From IMG/VR virus record IMGVR_UViG_3300036857_000265, positions 1-40,230 of that record: a DNA stretch of 40,230 nucleotides. One strand, written 5' to 3'. Shown here one piece after another: positions 1 through 5,627 of this stretch (its first letter is position 1; every line of letters begins with the position of its first letter). The position numbers were made by a program, and so were the translations under genes. The DNA comes from a virus. Below the pieces are notes generated by a model, which worked only from the letters and a program-made list of their open reading frames with translations, had not been told where the DNA came from and searched no databases.

Positions 1-2
1 TC

Positions 3-164
3 GAAACAGATGAATGGTCTCAGGAACAGGTGGTGCGGAATCTGACGCCCTGGTTGCTGATGTTCTTGCGGGATAATCCAAAGATGGTGAAGTGGTTACA
101 GGCCATACCACCCGAAACATTGTATAAGTTGTATAAGTGGAATACTACGGAGGATGTAGCATGA
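3..164 (+). CDS. C-terminal end of an unidentified early protein (partial)
   Basis: An open frame enters from the left edge and gives 53 residues ending DVA before TGA at 162-164. It is rich in Trp, Leu and Lys and has no motif I recognise. Its stop overlaps the ATG of the next gene (ATGA, 161-164), so the two are translationally coupled. The missing N-terminus prevents a functional call. Confidence 0.55.
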   Translation, partial: ETDEWSQEQVVRNLTPWLLMFLRDNPKMVKWLQAIPPETLYKLYKWNTTEDVA

Positions 165-418
165 ATTTCATAGAGTATCACAATCCGAGTCTACGACCAG
201 CGACCCTGGGCGGGCAGCCCAGTCCCAAGGAGGGGAATACTCCAGTTATTCTAGAAGCGATCAAGTACCTGTCGGATCGGGCACTGGCGGGCAAGCAGAA
301 ACATGGGCGACTCCTGGAGACCAACAATGGTAGGGACGCGGACCTAGATGCTCTCGAAGAATCCGCAGATCTTTTTATGTATTTGTTCCAGAAGCACCTG
401 GAGAACGGTGGTAAGTAA
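161..418 (+). CDS. Small MazG-like phage protein
   Basis: 85 residues from ATG 161, preceded by GGAGG at 149-153. An in-frame upstream ATG at 137 has no such site, so 161 is preferred. The middle carries an ALAGKQKHGRLL stretch, then NNGRDADLDALEESADLF followed by an amphipathic C-terminal helix. This Lys/Gly-GRD-x-DALEE pattern is common in small phage proteins related to all-alpha MazG-like NTP pyrophosphohydrolases, where the acidic helix binds metal. Nucleotide-pool house-cleaning is inferred, not shown. It overlaps both neighbours (ATGA and TAATG), so it belongs to one operon. Confidence 0.6.
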   Translation: MNFIEYHNPSLRPATLGGQPSPKEGNTPVILEAIKYLSDRALAGKQKHGRLLETNNGRDADLDALEESADLFMYLFQKHLENGGK

Positions 419-879
419 TGTACACTACAGCGTGGGTAGTCGGGGACGATCCAGAGGGACAAATGGAAAACATTTGGGCGCACTATTTAGATGCGGCTGA
501 GGAAGAAGAATTCGTTGGTCCACCGTGGTTTGATGGATGGCACGCTAGCCAGTCTCAGGCTAACATGCACGATGTTCCCCATCTGATTATAGTGAATGAG
601 GATGTTCACCAGGCCCCATATATTCAGACTATTCCAATGCCACAGCCTTTGGAAAATGAAGACCAACTGGAGTATTTGGTGCGTGCTGCCAAGGTGGTGT
701 TGGATTATGATGTTGACATTAACAAACTACGCGAGTTTACTGAGGACCAGTTGGTGCTGTTTGGGATGGGTTTGGCAACAACCCGCCAATTTAAGGAAGA
801 TACTCCCGAGGCAGCCCTGTGGCTAGCGCGGATGCGGGACTACGTGGATCAGGCCGCAGTATTTGAGGTCCACATCTAG
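418..879 (+). CDS. Hypothetical acidic protein, 153 aa
   Basis: It starts at ATG 418, overlapping the stop of the upstream gene (TAATG). The protein is acidic and Trp/Asp-rich, with no signal peptide or membrane span. The C-terminal half (LEYLVRAAKVVLDYDVDINK onward) looks helical. I do not recognise the family. It is the last gene of the short operon at the left edge; a TATAAT-like box follows at 881-886. Confidence 0.6.
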   Translation: MYTTAWVVGDDPEGQMENIWAHYLDAAEEEEFVGPPWFDGWHASQSQANMHDVPHLIIVNEDVHQAPYIQTIPMPQPLENEDQLEYLVRAAKVVLDYDVDINKLREFTEDQLVLFGMGLATTRQFKEDTPEAALWLARMRDYVDQAAVFEVHI

Positions 880-1050
880 GTATAATACTCCTGACAGCAG
901 AGTGTAGCAGGGACCGAAGGGGCAGCCGCTGGCTCGTCGTGTTCTCGCGGAAGCCGAACACGTTCACGTAGAAGTCCAGCACTTTTACTCGGGCCAGGAA
1001 ACGGCTCCCTGATTCGGTTCCTGACTAGCTGATAGCAGGAGTGTGGCACG
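880..1050. other. Spacer before the integrase; candidate attP region
   Basis: 171 bp between a 153-aa gene and int. It opens with TATAAT (881-886), but no good -35 box lies at the right distance. Positions about 905-985 are markedly GC-rich compared with the flanks. Further on, CAGGAA and TTCCTG lie as inverted arms about 17 bp apart near 996-1023. No gene is supported here. Phage attachment sites usually adjoin int, so this is one candidate location; the other is 2930-3774. Confidence 0.25.
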
Positions 1051-2139
1051 TTGGATCATCGAAGGATTCGAAGACCCCTGGCAGGCTCAGTATACCAGCG
1101 TAAGGATGGTCGTTGGGTTGGCGCCGTGCAGCTTTCAGGCGTTCGGCGGGTGGTGTATGGTAAGTCCAGGGCGGAAGCCCAGGAGAAATTGCGGGAGTTT
1201 CTCTACACCACAGGTGGTCAGCCCGTGCGGGCGACCAAGATCACGGTCAGAGAGTTTCTGATTGGCTGGCTGGGCCACAGTGCTAGGACTTACCGACCAT
1301 CGACCATTGCGGTCTACACCCGCATCTGCCGAGAAAAGATTTTCCCCATACTGGGGCATGTCAAACTCCAGCGGCTTCAGCCGCTCCACATTCTCCAGGT
1401 TATCAGCCCAAATTCCAGGGGTGGTATGGCGCTCGAAGTCCTAAAATCTGCGCTTTCCGATGCGGTAGACTGGGGCCTACTGAGTGAGAATCCTGCTGGT
1501 AAACTCAAGAAACCCCGACGCAGGCGGGTCGAACCAACGGTGTGGTCCCTGGAACAAACCCAGCAGTTTCTAGAGACTGCTAAAGCCAGCCACCTAAAGT
1601 ACACACCAGCTCTGGTGCTGGTGGTGTCCCTGGGTCTGCGGACCCAGGAGTTGTTGGGCCTGTACTGGGAAGATGTGGATGGCGAGTTTATCAAGGTGCG
1701 GCGAGCCGCGACTTGGGCTGAGAACGTGATGCATCTGGGGGAGACCAAAACCAGCTCTGGCAGGCGAATCATTCCCTTGAACACCAGCGCCCTGTGGGCC
1801 CTGGGGCAGCTACGTTCGGAGCATCAGCGGATCGTGGTCGGGCGTAACGGCTGCTACCCGACCAGGGAAAGTCTCAGGCTGACTCTGGTAGCACTCTGCG
1901 AACAGGCTGGTATACCCAGGCTGTCCATTCACCAGCTTAGACACCAACACGCGAGCTTGCTCTTTGCCGCGGGAGCGACCATCAAGGAAATCCAGGCCCA
2001 GCTTGGGCACAGCCAGGCCAGCACGACACTCGATATTTACGCCCACCTGATTAGTCGCGGCAGCCTGGAACTGGCCCGCCGCTTGGATACGCTCCTTAGC
2101 AGGAGCGACGCCACCACTCCAGACTCGGAGGGCAACTAG
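1051..2139 (+). CDS. int: Tyrosine site-specific recombinase (phage integrase)
   Basis: Catalyses integration and excision by DNA strand exchange between attP and the host attB. 362 residues. The N-terminal GSVYQRKDGRW stretch (12-22) is the usual start of the arm-binding AP2-like domain; a SAM-like core-binding domain spans about 62-150 and the catalytic domain about 165-345. The full catalytic set is present: R197 (LGLRTQE), K233, H294 and R297 (HQLRHQH), H320 (LGH) and nucleophile Y330 (LDIYAH). The start is TTG 1051, the only start codon after an in-frame stop, preceded by CAGGAG at 1036-1041. The 3' end overlaps a convergent gene by 44 bp. It looks functional, which argues for a temperate phage. 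Confidence 0.95.
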   Translation: MDHRRIRRPLAGSVYQRKDGRWVGAVQLSGVRRVVYGKSRAEAQEKLREFLYTTGGQPVRATKITVREFLIGWLGHSARTYRPSTIAVYTRICREKIFPILGHVKLQRLQPLHILQVISPNSRGGMALEVLKSALSDAVDWGLLSENPAGKLKKPRRRRVEPTVWSLEQTQQFLETAKASHLKYTPALVLVVSLGLRTQELLGLYWEDVDGEFIKVRRAATWAENVMHLGETKTSSGRRIIPLNTSALWALGQLRSEHQRIVVGRNGCYPTRESLRLTLVALCEQAGIPRLSIHQLRHQHASLLFAAGATIKEIQAQLGHSQASTTLDIYAHLISRGSLELARRLDTLLSRSDATTPDSEGN

Positions 2140-2422
2140 TCCAGGGATTGTAGGAATACGGATTGTACCACTGGCGGGTACCCCCATAACTCCAGTCGTT
2201 GTAACTCTGGCAGCCAAAGGCACAAATAGGTTGAGTCCTGGGTGAGTCGCAGAACGCGCAGAGCGGAGCTGGAGTCGCACTCCCGCAGAAAGCACACAGG
2301 TCACCGCCATAGTTTTGTTGGGCGTAAGCGGAGGTCAGGCCGATGGCCTGATCCCCCCACGGGCTGGGGACCACCAGTTGACACGCCAGTACCAAAGCTG
2401 CTAGAATAATACTGAACCGCAT
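2096..2422 (-). CDS. Exported Cys-rich small protein (possible lysogenic-conversion gene)
   Basis: 108 residues from ATG 2422, preceded by AAAGGAG on its own strand. A hydrophobic N-terminus (about 5-20) is followed by a Ser-Ala-Tyr-Ala site near 31-34, so export is likely. LVLAC at 10-14 is an imperfect lipobox, so a lipoprotein is an alternative. The mature part repeats a CAFC-type motif three times (CAFCGS, CAFCDS, CAFGC) about 15 residues apart, then becomes Trp/Tyr/Asn/Pro-rich. Function unknown. A lone exported gene transcribed against int is a typical position for a lysogenically expressed cargo gene. Confidence 0.6.
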   Translation of the reverse strand: MRFSIILAALVLACQLVVPSPWGDQAIGLTSAYAQQNYGGDLCAFCGSATPAPLCAFCDSPRTQPICAFGCQSYNDWSYGGTRQWYNPYSYNPWTSCPPSLEWWRRSC

Positions 2423-2469
2423 TGGACACTCCTTTCAGCGAGTGGTACCAGTATAACACAAGGAGAGAA

Positions 2470-2667
2470 ATGTCACGTCGGCAGATACGGCCCCAACCTG
2501 GGGCCTGGGTGAAACGGAGTCAGGTCGCGGATCGGTGTCCCGCCTGCGGGCGGGTGGAAGTGCTCACTGGCACCGATCTTCAGAAGCTCGCCAAGGAAAC
2601 CCTGGCCGCCATCGCGGCCCACGACAAGGAGTGTCGTGAGAGGGATAGATTTGCATTAACGGCGTGA
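2470..2667 (+). CDS. Small zinc-finger-like protein, 65 aa
   Basis: Starts at ATG 2470 with AAGGAGA just upstream; an in-frame TTG at 2422 has no ribosome site. The protein is basic at the N-terminus (MSRRQIRP) and has a CPAC pair followed about 30 residues later by HDKEC, a plausible C-C-H-C zinc site. It is probably a nucleic-acid-binding or adaptor protein; there is no specific family call. First gene of the rightward accessory cluster. Confidence 0.6.
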   Translation: MSRRQIRPQPGAWVKRSQVADRCPACGRVEVLTGTDLQKLAKETLAAIAAHDKECRERDRFALTA

Positions 2668-2779
2668 AGGTACAATCTACCAGGCGGGGTCAAAACAGGG
2701 GCCTCCCTGTGAACTGGCTGAGAACAAAATACCCCAATAGATTTGCATAATTTGGGAGACCGAGGAAAGGGGTTACAGG

Positions 2780-2929
2780 ATGTTCTGTCCGAACTGTGGA
2801 GAACAGAGTCAGGAACAGTGGCCCCCTGAAGATGATGACAGGGAGGATGGGGATTTGCCTGAACCTGCGGAGTACCGCTGTCTGCTGTGTGGTCAAACCT
2901 GGTATGATGAGTCCATCTATCAGCGATGA
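2780..2929 (+). CDS. Zinc-ribbon micro-protein, 49 aa
   Basis: The ORF begins ATG TTC TGT at 2780 with AGGAAAGG at 2763-2770 (9-nt spacing). It encodes MFCPNCGE at the N-terminus and CLLCGQTW near the C-terminus, separated by a strongly acidic stretch (EDDDREDGD). Two CxxC pairs in 49 residues make a minimal zinc ribbon. It is the last gene before the long non-coding region. Confidence 0.6.
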   Translation: MFCPNCGEQSQEQWPPEDDDREDGDLPEPAEYRCLLCGQTWYDESIYQR

Positions 2930-3003
2930 TAGGTGCGGTTCTGAAACTAGGCTCTATGATTGGGGGACTATAGGGGGATTATATATGATATATAAACTGG
3001 GTG

Positions 3004-3023
3004 ATCCCTCTGTTAAGAGGGAT
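3004..3023 (+). terminator. Hairpin after the zinc-ribbon gene
   Basis: ATCCCTC / GAGGGAT, 7-bp arms with a 6-nt loop. No T-run follows, so it may act together with the stronger hairpin 30 bp downstream. Confidence 0.35.
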
Positions 3024-3052
3024 TAGTATATAGTCATATACAATACCCCCTG

Positions 3053-3080
3053 CCCCCTTGAAAATTCAAGGGGGCTTTCA
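3053..3080 (+). terminator. Strong intrinsic terminator-like hairpin
   Basis: CCCCCTTGAA / TTCAAGGGGG, perfect 10-bp arms with a 2-bp centre, followed by CTTTCAT. The T-tract is short. It closes the rightward unit ending at 2929. Confidence 0.6.
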
Positions 3081-3319
3081 TCGTGTCACGAGAACCTTGT
3101 ATATTCTTTGAGGAATCCATGACACAACCTGGTCAAAGACTCTTGGTTCTAAAAAATTTACAGGGATAAGCGGTGCTCGTGCCTCGCCCATCGCCTGGCC
3201 TACAGAGTAGTATGGGCACTTTATATACGGGATACACACTTTGCTGATAATAAAAGACTTTATACATAGATGCACTAGCCTTAAGGCATTACTGCACCGT
3301 AATAGCCTATCTTGCGGGG

Positions 3320-3342
3320 TCATAGCACCTTAGGTGCTATGA
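3320..3342. promoter_or_regulatory. 23-bp odd palindrome (operator-like)
   Basis: TCATAGCACCT, a central T, then the exact reverse complement AGGTGCTATGA: 11-bp arms without mismatch. No T-run follows on either strand and the loop is too small for a terminator. A dimeric repressor or recombinase site is the best reading. Confidence 0.45.
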
Positions 3343-3455
3343 TCGGACCCTTAGGATTATGCGGGTACCCGTATGTACTACTGTATCCCTGTTACACTGA
3401 ATGGCCCAGCTTGTTGACAAGAGATAGTGGAATGTGGTACTCCAGAGCATTAGCA

Positions 3456-3468
3456 TATCCTACTTGTG
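3456..3468 (+). repeat. Direct repeat copy 1 (TATCCTACTTGTG)
   Basis: A 13-bp word identical to 3758-3770, and preceded in both places by related AGAG..TTAGC-like sequence. With several other TATCC words in the region it may be an iteron or arm-type binding site. Confidence 0.45.
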
Positions 3469-3705
3469 CATAGTGCCCAAACCCTATCCTGTTTATCCCT
3501 TATCTACCAATCCAGCATAGTTGGTGCCAAGCAATCCGATAGCCGCAGTCTAGCCAACAATAGTACCAGTCACTTTATATATTCCCCCACAGGTATAACA
3601 TCCCCCAGCTAGCCCGAGCATCCCAACTTGACAGAAGTTTGCAAACCCAGGATTTTCGTTCATTTCCATTGCTCGGAAGAAACGGCGTTCATCTTTCGGT
3701 CAGAT

Positions 3706-3727
3706 TTTCTCCACAATTTCTCCACAA
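3706..3727 (+). repeat. Tandem TTTCTCCACAA repeat (DnaA-box-like)
   Basis: Two exact head-to-tail 11-bp copies. Each contains TTCTCCACA, one base from the DnaA box TTATCCACA. Two tandem near-boxes in a non-coding AT-richer stretch are compatible with an origin, but chance cannot be excluded by eye. Confidence 0.4.
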
Positions 3728-3757
3728 TTTAGCCTAGAGTGCTTAGCGTATTAGGAG

Positions 3758-3770
3758 TATCCTACTTGTG
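3758..3770 (+). repeat. Direct repeat copy 2 (TATCCTACTTGTG)
   Basis: Identical to 3456-3468. This copy sits just 8 bp before the ATG of the next gene and includes the end of an AGGAG-containing stretch, so it could also affect translation. Confidence 0.45.
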
Positions 3771-3777
3771 ACGGTTG

Positions 3778-4011
3778 ATGACGAACCGCCCAGGGCTGAG
3801 CATGCCCAGAAAGGATACTGCCGTGGTGACTCATTTTCACATTGCCTACCCGCGGACCACGCGGCTAGTCATGCCCGCGAAGCGTTGGGCCTATGACACC
3901 CGTTCCGCTGCTGAGCAGCGCGTTGAGCGCATCCGAGCCTACTCCCCTGGATATGACGCCGCCATCGTGGAGCGGAAGGGCAGCTTACTAGACTGCCACT
4001 GTCGGAACTAG
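3778..4011 (+). CDS. Hypothetical basic protein, about 77 aa, ending at a ribozyme
   Basis: The coding-like part is the C-terminal two thirds, including KRWAYDTRSAAEQRVERIRA and a final CHC pair. The start is uncertain: ATG 3778 has its AGGAG about 20 nt upstream, while in-frame ATG 3805 has only a weak AGGG. No family recognised. Its stop codon TAG ends at 4011, and G4011 is the first base of the hammerhead's stem I, so self-cleavage would cut this mRNA about 50 nt after the stop. Confidence 0.5.
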   Translation: MTNRPGLSMPRKDTAVVTHFHIAYPRTTRLVMPAKRWAYDTRSAAEQRVERIRAYSPGYDAAIVERKGSLLDCHCRN

Positions 4012-4066
4012 TCCGCCTGATGAGCCGTGACGCGGCGAAACTAGGCCCACTGGCCTAGTCGCGGAC
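4011..4066 (+). ncRNA. Type I hammerhead self-cleaving ribozyme
   Basis: All conserved parts are present and in order. Stem I: GTCCGC (4011-4016) with GCGGAC (4061-4066), 6 bp, open-ended, hence type I. Core: CTGATGA (4017-4023). Stem II: GCCG (4024-4027) with CGGC (4033-4036), loop TGACG. Core: GAA(A) (4037-4040). Stem III: A4040 to C4047 with G4052 to T4059, 8 bp, loop CACT. The cleavage nucleotide is C4060, preceded by the required T (U16.1) that pairs with A4040 (A15.1). Predicted cleavage lies between 4060 and 4061. The first base overlaps the stop codon of the upstream gene. Every helix is perfectly paired, so chance occurrence is unlikely. Confidence 0.88.
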
Positions 4067-4104
4067 CTTTAACAACTGAACAAGACTCCCCCCACGTAAT
4101 GCGG

Positions 4105-4325
4105 GCCGACCAGGCCAACGGTCGAACAATGACCAATGGTGCGAGCAGTGGTCCTGCCACAAGGCAGGGTGCGATAGGATTATAACCTGTCGCCAGAACT
4201 ACTCAAAACGCTACGGCGCGATTGGGGCCAAACATCCAAGGGGAGTCCTTGGCAGCTACACTGCCTACGGGCCGTTGGGAACGTCGTTCCCAAGGTCTCT
4301 AAACTGCTAACAACGACTAGTACCG
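4105..4325 (+). ncRNA. Structured RNA with group I-intron-like pairing order
   Basis: The gene-free stretch 4067-4341 folds densely. Local hairpins: CCTGCC/GGCAGG (about 4153-4168), GCGATAGG/CCTGTCGC (about 4171-4193), CCAAGG/CCTTGG (about 4235-4251) and TTGGGAAC/GTTCCCAA (about 4274-4292). Longer pairings follow the group I core order: GCAGTG (4145-4150) with CACTGC (4259-4264) as P4, the TTGGGAAC hairpin as P6, then CGACTA (4314-4319), which resembles the R element and pairs with TAGTCG at 4911-4916, as P7. GTACC (4320-4324) can pair with GGTAC (4905-4909). P1, P3 and the A-rich J8/7 are not convincing, so the group I assignment is tentative; the presence of structured RNA is firmer. Confidence 0.35.
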
Positions 4326-4341
4326 AAAAGGATGGGCTTTT

Positions 4342-4545
4342 ATGCCTAAGCAGCATAAAAACGGTACTACCCACAGGAAAGGTTCCGCTAGAAACTCCGA
4401 ATCCATCAGGCTTGAGTGGTGCCTACTGTTCAGTAGCCTGGTACTGGGCGAAACACTTCTTCCCTTCATCAAGGCCACACTGGCAGGACTCCTAACCCAC
4501 ATCGGCGCACACGACGCCGCACTACTTGTGATGGGGCTACAGTAA
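4342..4545 (+). CDS. Small membrane-associated protein, 67 aa
   Basis: ATG 4342 with AAGGAT 8-9 nt upstream. The first 24 residues are basic and polar; residues about 26-58 are hydrophobic (LLFSSLVLGETLLPF and onward), enough for one or two membrane passes. It overlaps the HNH gene through TAATG, so the two form an operon located inside the predicted P8 loop. No known family. Confidence 0.5.
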   Translation: MPKQHKNGTTHRKGSARNSESIRLEWCLLFSSLVLGETLLPFIKATLAGLLTHIGAHDAALLVMGLQ

Positions 4546-4901
4546 TGTGTAAGTGGTGCTGTTCGCGTGGGGTCAAACCTGATCGCAACGGCCGTTGCTG
4601 GCATACTAAGCGCCGTAGCATGGAACAAAACGCCCGCCAAACTGGAAACTACAAACTGACCAGGGTCGCAATGGCCGCCCGATGGGAACTGTACGACCGC
4701 TGCTGCTATGTGTGCGGTCAAGACCTGCGCTCAGTCATCAAAGGCGAAAAAGCGAGCGATCATGTAAAACCTGTTAGTGCAGGCGGCAAGAACTATGCCT
4801 GCAACTTCCGTCCCATCTGTAGGTGGTGTAACGACGACAAGAACGGCAAGTCCTGGCGGTTGTACGTCAGGTCGTTCTCTGGGCGGCTTCCGCTGCCTTA
4901 G
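4545..4901 (+). CDS. HNH endonuclease (homing-type)
   Basis: 118 residues. Residues 2-20 form a possible zinc site (CKWCC then RCWH). The HNH fold spans about 45-103: CxxC at 54-57, catalytic DH at 72-73 (ASDHVKPVSAGG), N87, and the second CxxC pair CRWCN at 92-96 followed by DDKNGK. This is the zinc-stabilised HNH of free-standing or intron-borne phage nucleases, which nick or cut DNA to spread themselves. It lies between the two halves of the predicted group I-like P7 pairing, as expected for an intron-encoded homing enzyme; a free-standing HNH is the alternative. Confidence 0.85.
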   Translation: MCKWCCSRGVKPDRNGRCWHTKRRSMEQNARQTGNYKLTRVAMAARWELYDRCCYVCGQDLRSVIKGEKASDHVKPVSAGGKNYACNFRPICRWCNDDKNGKSWRLYVRSFSGRLPLP

Positions 4902-4904
4902 TCT

Positions 4905-4916
4905 GGTACGTAGTCG
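4905..4916 (+). ncRNA. 3' partner of the group I-like core (S-like element)
   Basis: GGTAC (4905-4909), a single G, then TAGTCG (4911-4916). Together they are the reverse complement of CGACTAGTACC at 4314-4324 with one bulged base. They lie 4 bp after the HNH stop codon. In a group I intron this would close P7 (and P8) around the endonuclease ORFs. Confidence 0.3.
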
Positions 4917-4932
4917 CATGGGAGTTAGTATC

Positions 4933-5061
4933 ATGGCCAAGCGTCCTGTGGTCTTAGATGTCGTGAACCGTGATGGCTACCAGGTTGTCTACCTGAGCAA
5001 CGGTCGGGTGGTGTACTCCCCCGAGAACCGCTATCGCGTGGGGTCAAGGGTTAAGGAATGA
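4933..5061 (+). CDS. Hypothetical 42-aa protein
   Basis: ATG 4933 follows GGGAG by 8 nt. The product begins MAKRPVVLDV and is a small beta-rich basic protein (repeated VVY). Its stop TGA overlaps the next ATG at 5058. Family unknown. Confidence 0.5.
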   Translation: MAKRPVVLDVVNRDGYQVVYLSNGRVVYSPENRYRVGSRVKE

Positions 5062-5267
5062 CTGAACTAGACGAGTTCAAAACCGCCCTTGCAGATGCCT
5101 GCAAGAGCGACCCGTTCCTAGAGTGGTACCTAACGCCGCACCAAGGAGAGCACAGCTATGGCATTGCTACCACCACAACCCAACGTGACCCCTACCAACT
5201 ACCACATAGCGAAAGTCAGCACCCTGCACGCCATATCCCGCCTGCTAGCACATATCGCAGACGATGA
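5058..5267 (+). CDS. Hypothetical protein with an abnormal C-terminal tail
   Basis: ATG 5058 overlaps the previous stop (ATGA). The first 35 residues (MTELDEFKTALADACKSD onward, then FLEWYL) look like normal coding sequence. From about residue 36 the composition becomes Thr/Pro/His/Arg-rich because the frame runs on into the start of the next gene, overlapping it by 110 nt. Probably a real gene whose original stop has been lost, or a frameshifted remnant. Confidence 0.4.
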   Translation: MTELDEFKTALADACKSDPFLEWYLTPHQGEHSYGIATTTTQRDPYQLPHSESQHPARHIPPASTYRRR

Positions 5268-5376
5268 TCTAGACGCCGCTAAGATAGTGGCCGCGGCCCT
5301 GCCATGTAGGATTCAGAACCTTGAGTGCATCCTGGACACTGACGGGCTAGTACAGCCATGGATCGGAGAATCTTAG
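5158..5376 (+). CDS. Hypothetical 72-aa protein
   Basis: ATG 5158 is preceded by AAGGAG with good spacing, making this the better supported of the two overlapping frames. Helical and acidic in the middle (RLLAHIADDDLDAAKIVAAA). No family recognised. The stop codon TAG (5374-5376) lies in the loop and stem of a hairpin. Confidence 0.6.
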   Translation: MALLPPQPNVTPTNYHIAKVSTLHAISRLLAHIADDDLDAAKIVAAALPCRIQNLECILDTDGLVQPWIGES

Positions 5377-5382
5377 ATTCTC
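5366..5382 (+). repeat. Hairpin across a stop codon
   Basis: GAGAATC / GATTCTC, 7-bp perfect arms around TTA; it includes the stop codon at 5374-5376. No T-run follows, so a simple terminator is unlikely. Confidence 0.5.
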
Positions 5383-5412
5383 AGACACCTGGAACGGAGA
5401 AGGTAACTAACG

Positions 5413-5613
5413 ATGACTCTCAAAGAAACTCGCCAGATACTATGGGACCACGAAACACCAGGCTATCACTCCTGGTCAACCGCTGTGGAGCAAGGATACC
5501 CATACGAGACTGCTGACTGTGACGAATGTATCTACGCCAGGGAACTAGTGAACGCTGCTGGTGCCCGCGAGTATTCGCGGAAGCACGACGCCCGCTTTAG
5601 CGGGCGCAACTGA
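5413..5613 (+). CDS. Hypothetical 66-aa protein with CDEC motif
   Basis: ATG 5413 follows a purine-rich GGAGAAGG site. It contains a single CDEC pair near residue 36 and ends in a basic tail encoded by a GC-rich hairpin. Small, Tyr- and His-rich, possibly metal-binding. Function unknown. Confidence 0.55.
   Translation: MTLKETRQILWDHETPGYHSWSTAVEQGYPYETADCDECIYARELVNAAGAREYSRKHDARFSGRN
5589..5606 (+). repeat. GC hairpin just before a stop codon
   Basis: CGCCCGCT / AGCGGGCG, perfect 8-bp arms with a 2-bp centre, 4 nt before the TGA at 5611-5613. A smaller hairpin, CCGCGA / TCGCGG, precedes it near 5563-5578. No T-tract follows. Confidence 0.5.
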
Positions 5614-5627
5614 TAGGAGAGTATATA

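Larger units (their letters stand above)
2930..3774. other. 845-bp non-coding control region
   Basis: No convincing gene in either direction; short frames here have no ribosome sites. It is more AT-rich than the flanks and contains two hairpins at its left end, a 23-bp odd palindrome (3320-3342), the palindromes GCCTTAAGGC (3278-3287), CGGGTACCCG (3362-3371) and GTTTGCAAAC (3637-3646), a 13-bp direct repeat 302 bp apart (3456 and 3758), a tandem 11-bp repeat (3706-3727) and several TATCC words. TTGACA occurs at 3414 and 3628 without a clear -10 box. It is best read as a regulatory, attachment or replication-origin region. Confidence 0.5.

Noticed and set aside
791-982. Minus-strand frame resembling the start of a VOC/glyoxalase protein
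   Set aside because: No ribosome site, only 63 codons, and it runs into the antisense of the 153-aa gene. Kept as a possible attP fragment, not as a gene.
3320-3342. Palindrome as an intrinsic terminator
   Set aside because: No T-run on either strand and the one-base centre cannot form a normal loop without losing pairs.
3768-3890. GTG frame with AGGAG at good distance before the 77-aa gene
   Set aside because: Short and with unnatural composition; the other frame has better coding character through to the ribozyme.
4107-4136. tRNA-like T-arm (GGTC ... GACC) after the ribozyme
   Set aside because: The loop is not TTCRANY and no acceptor or anticodon arm pairs with it.
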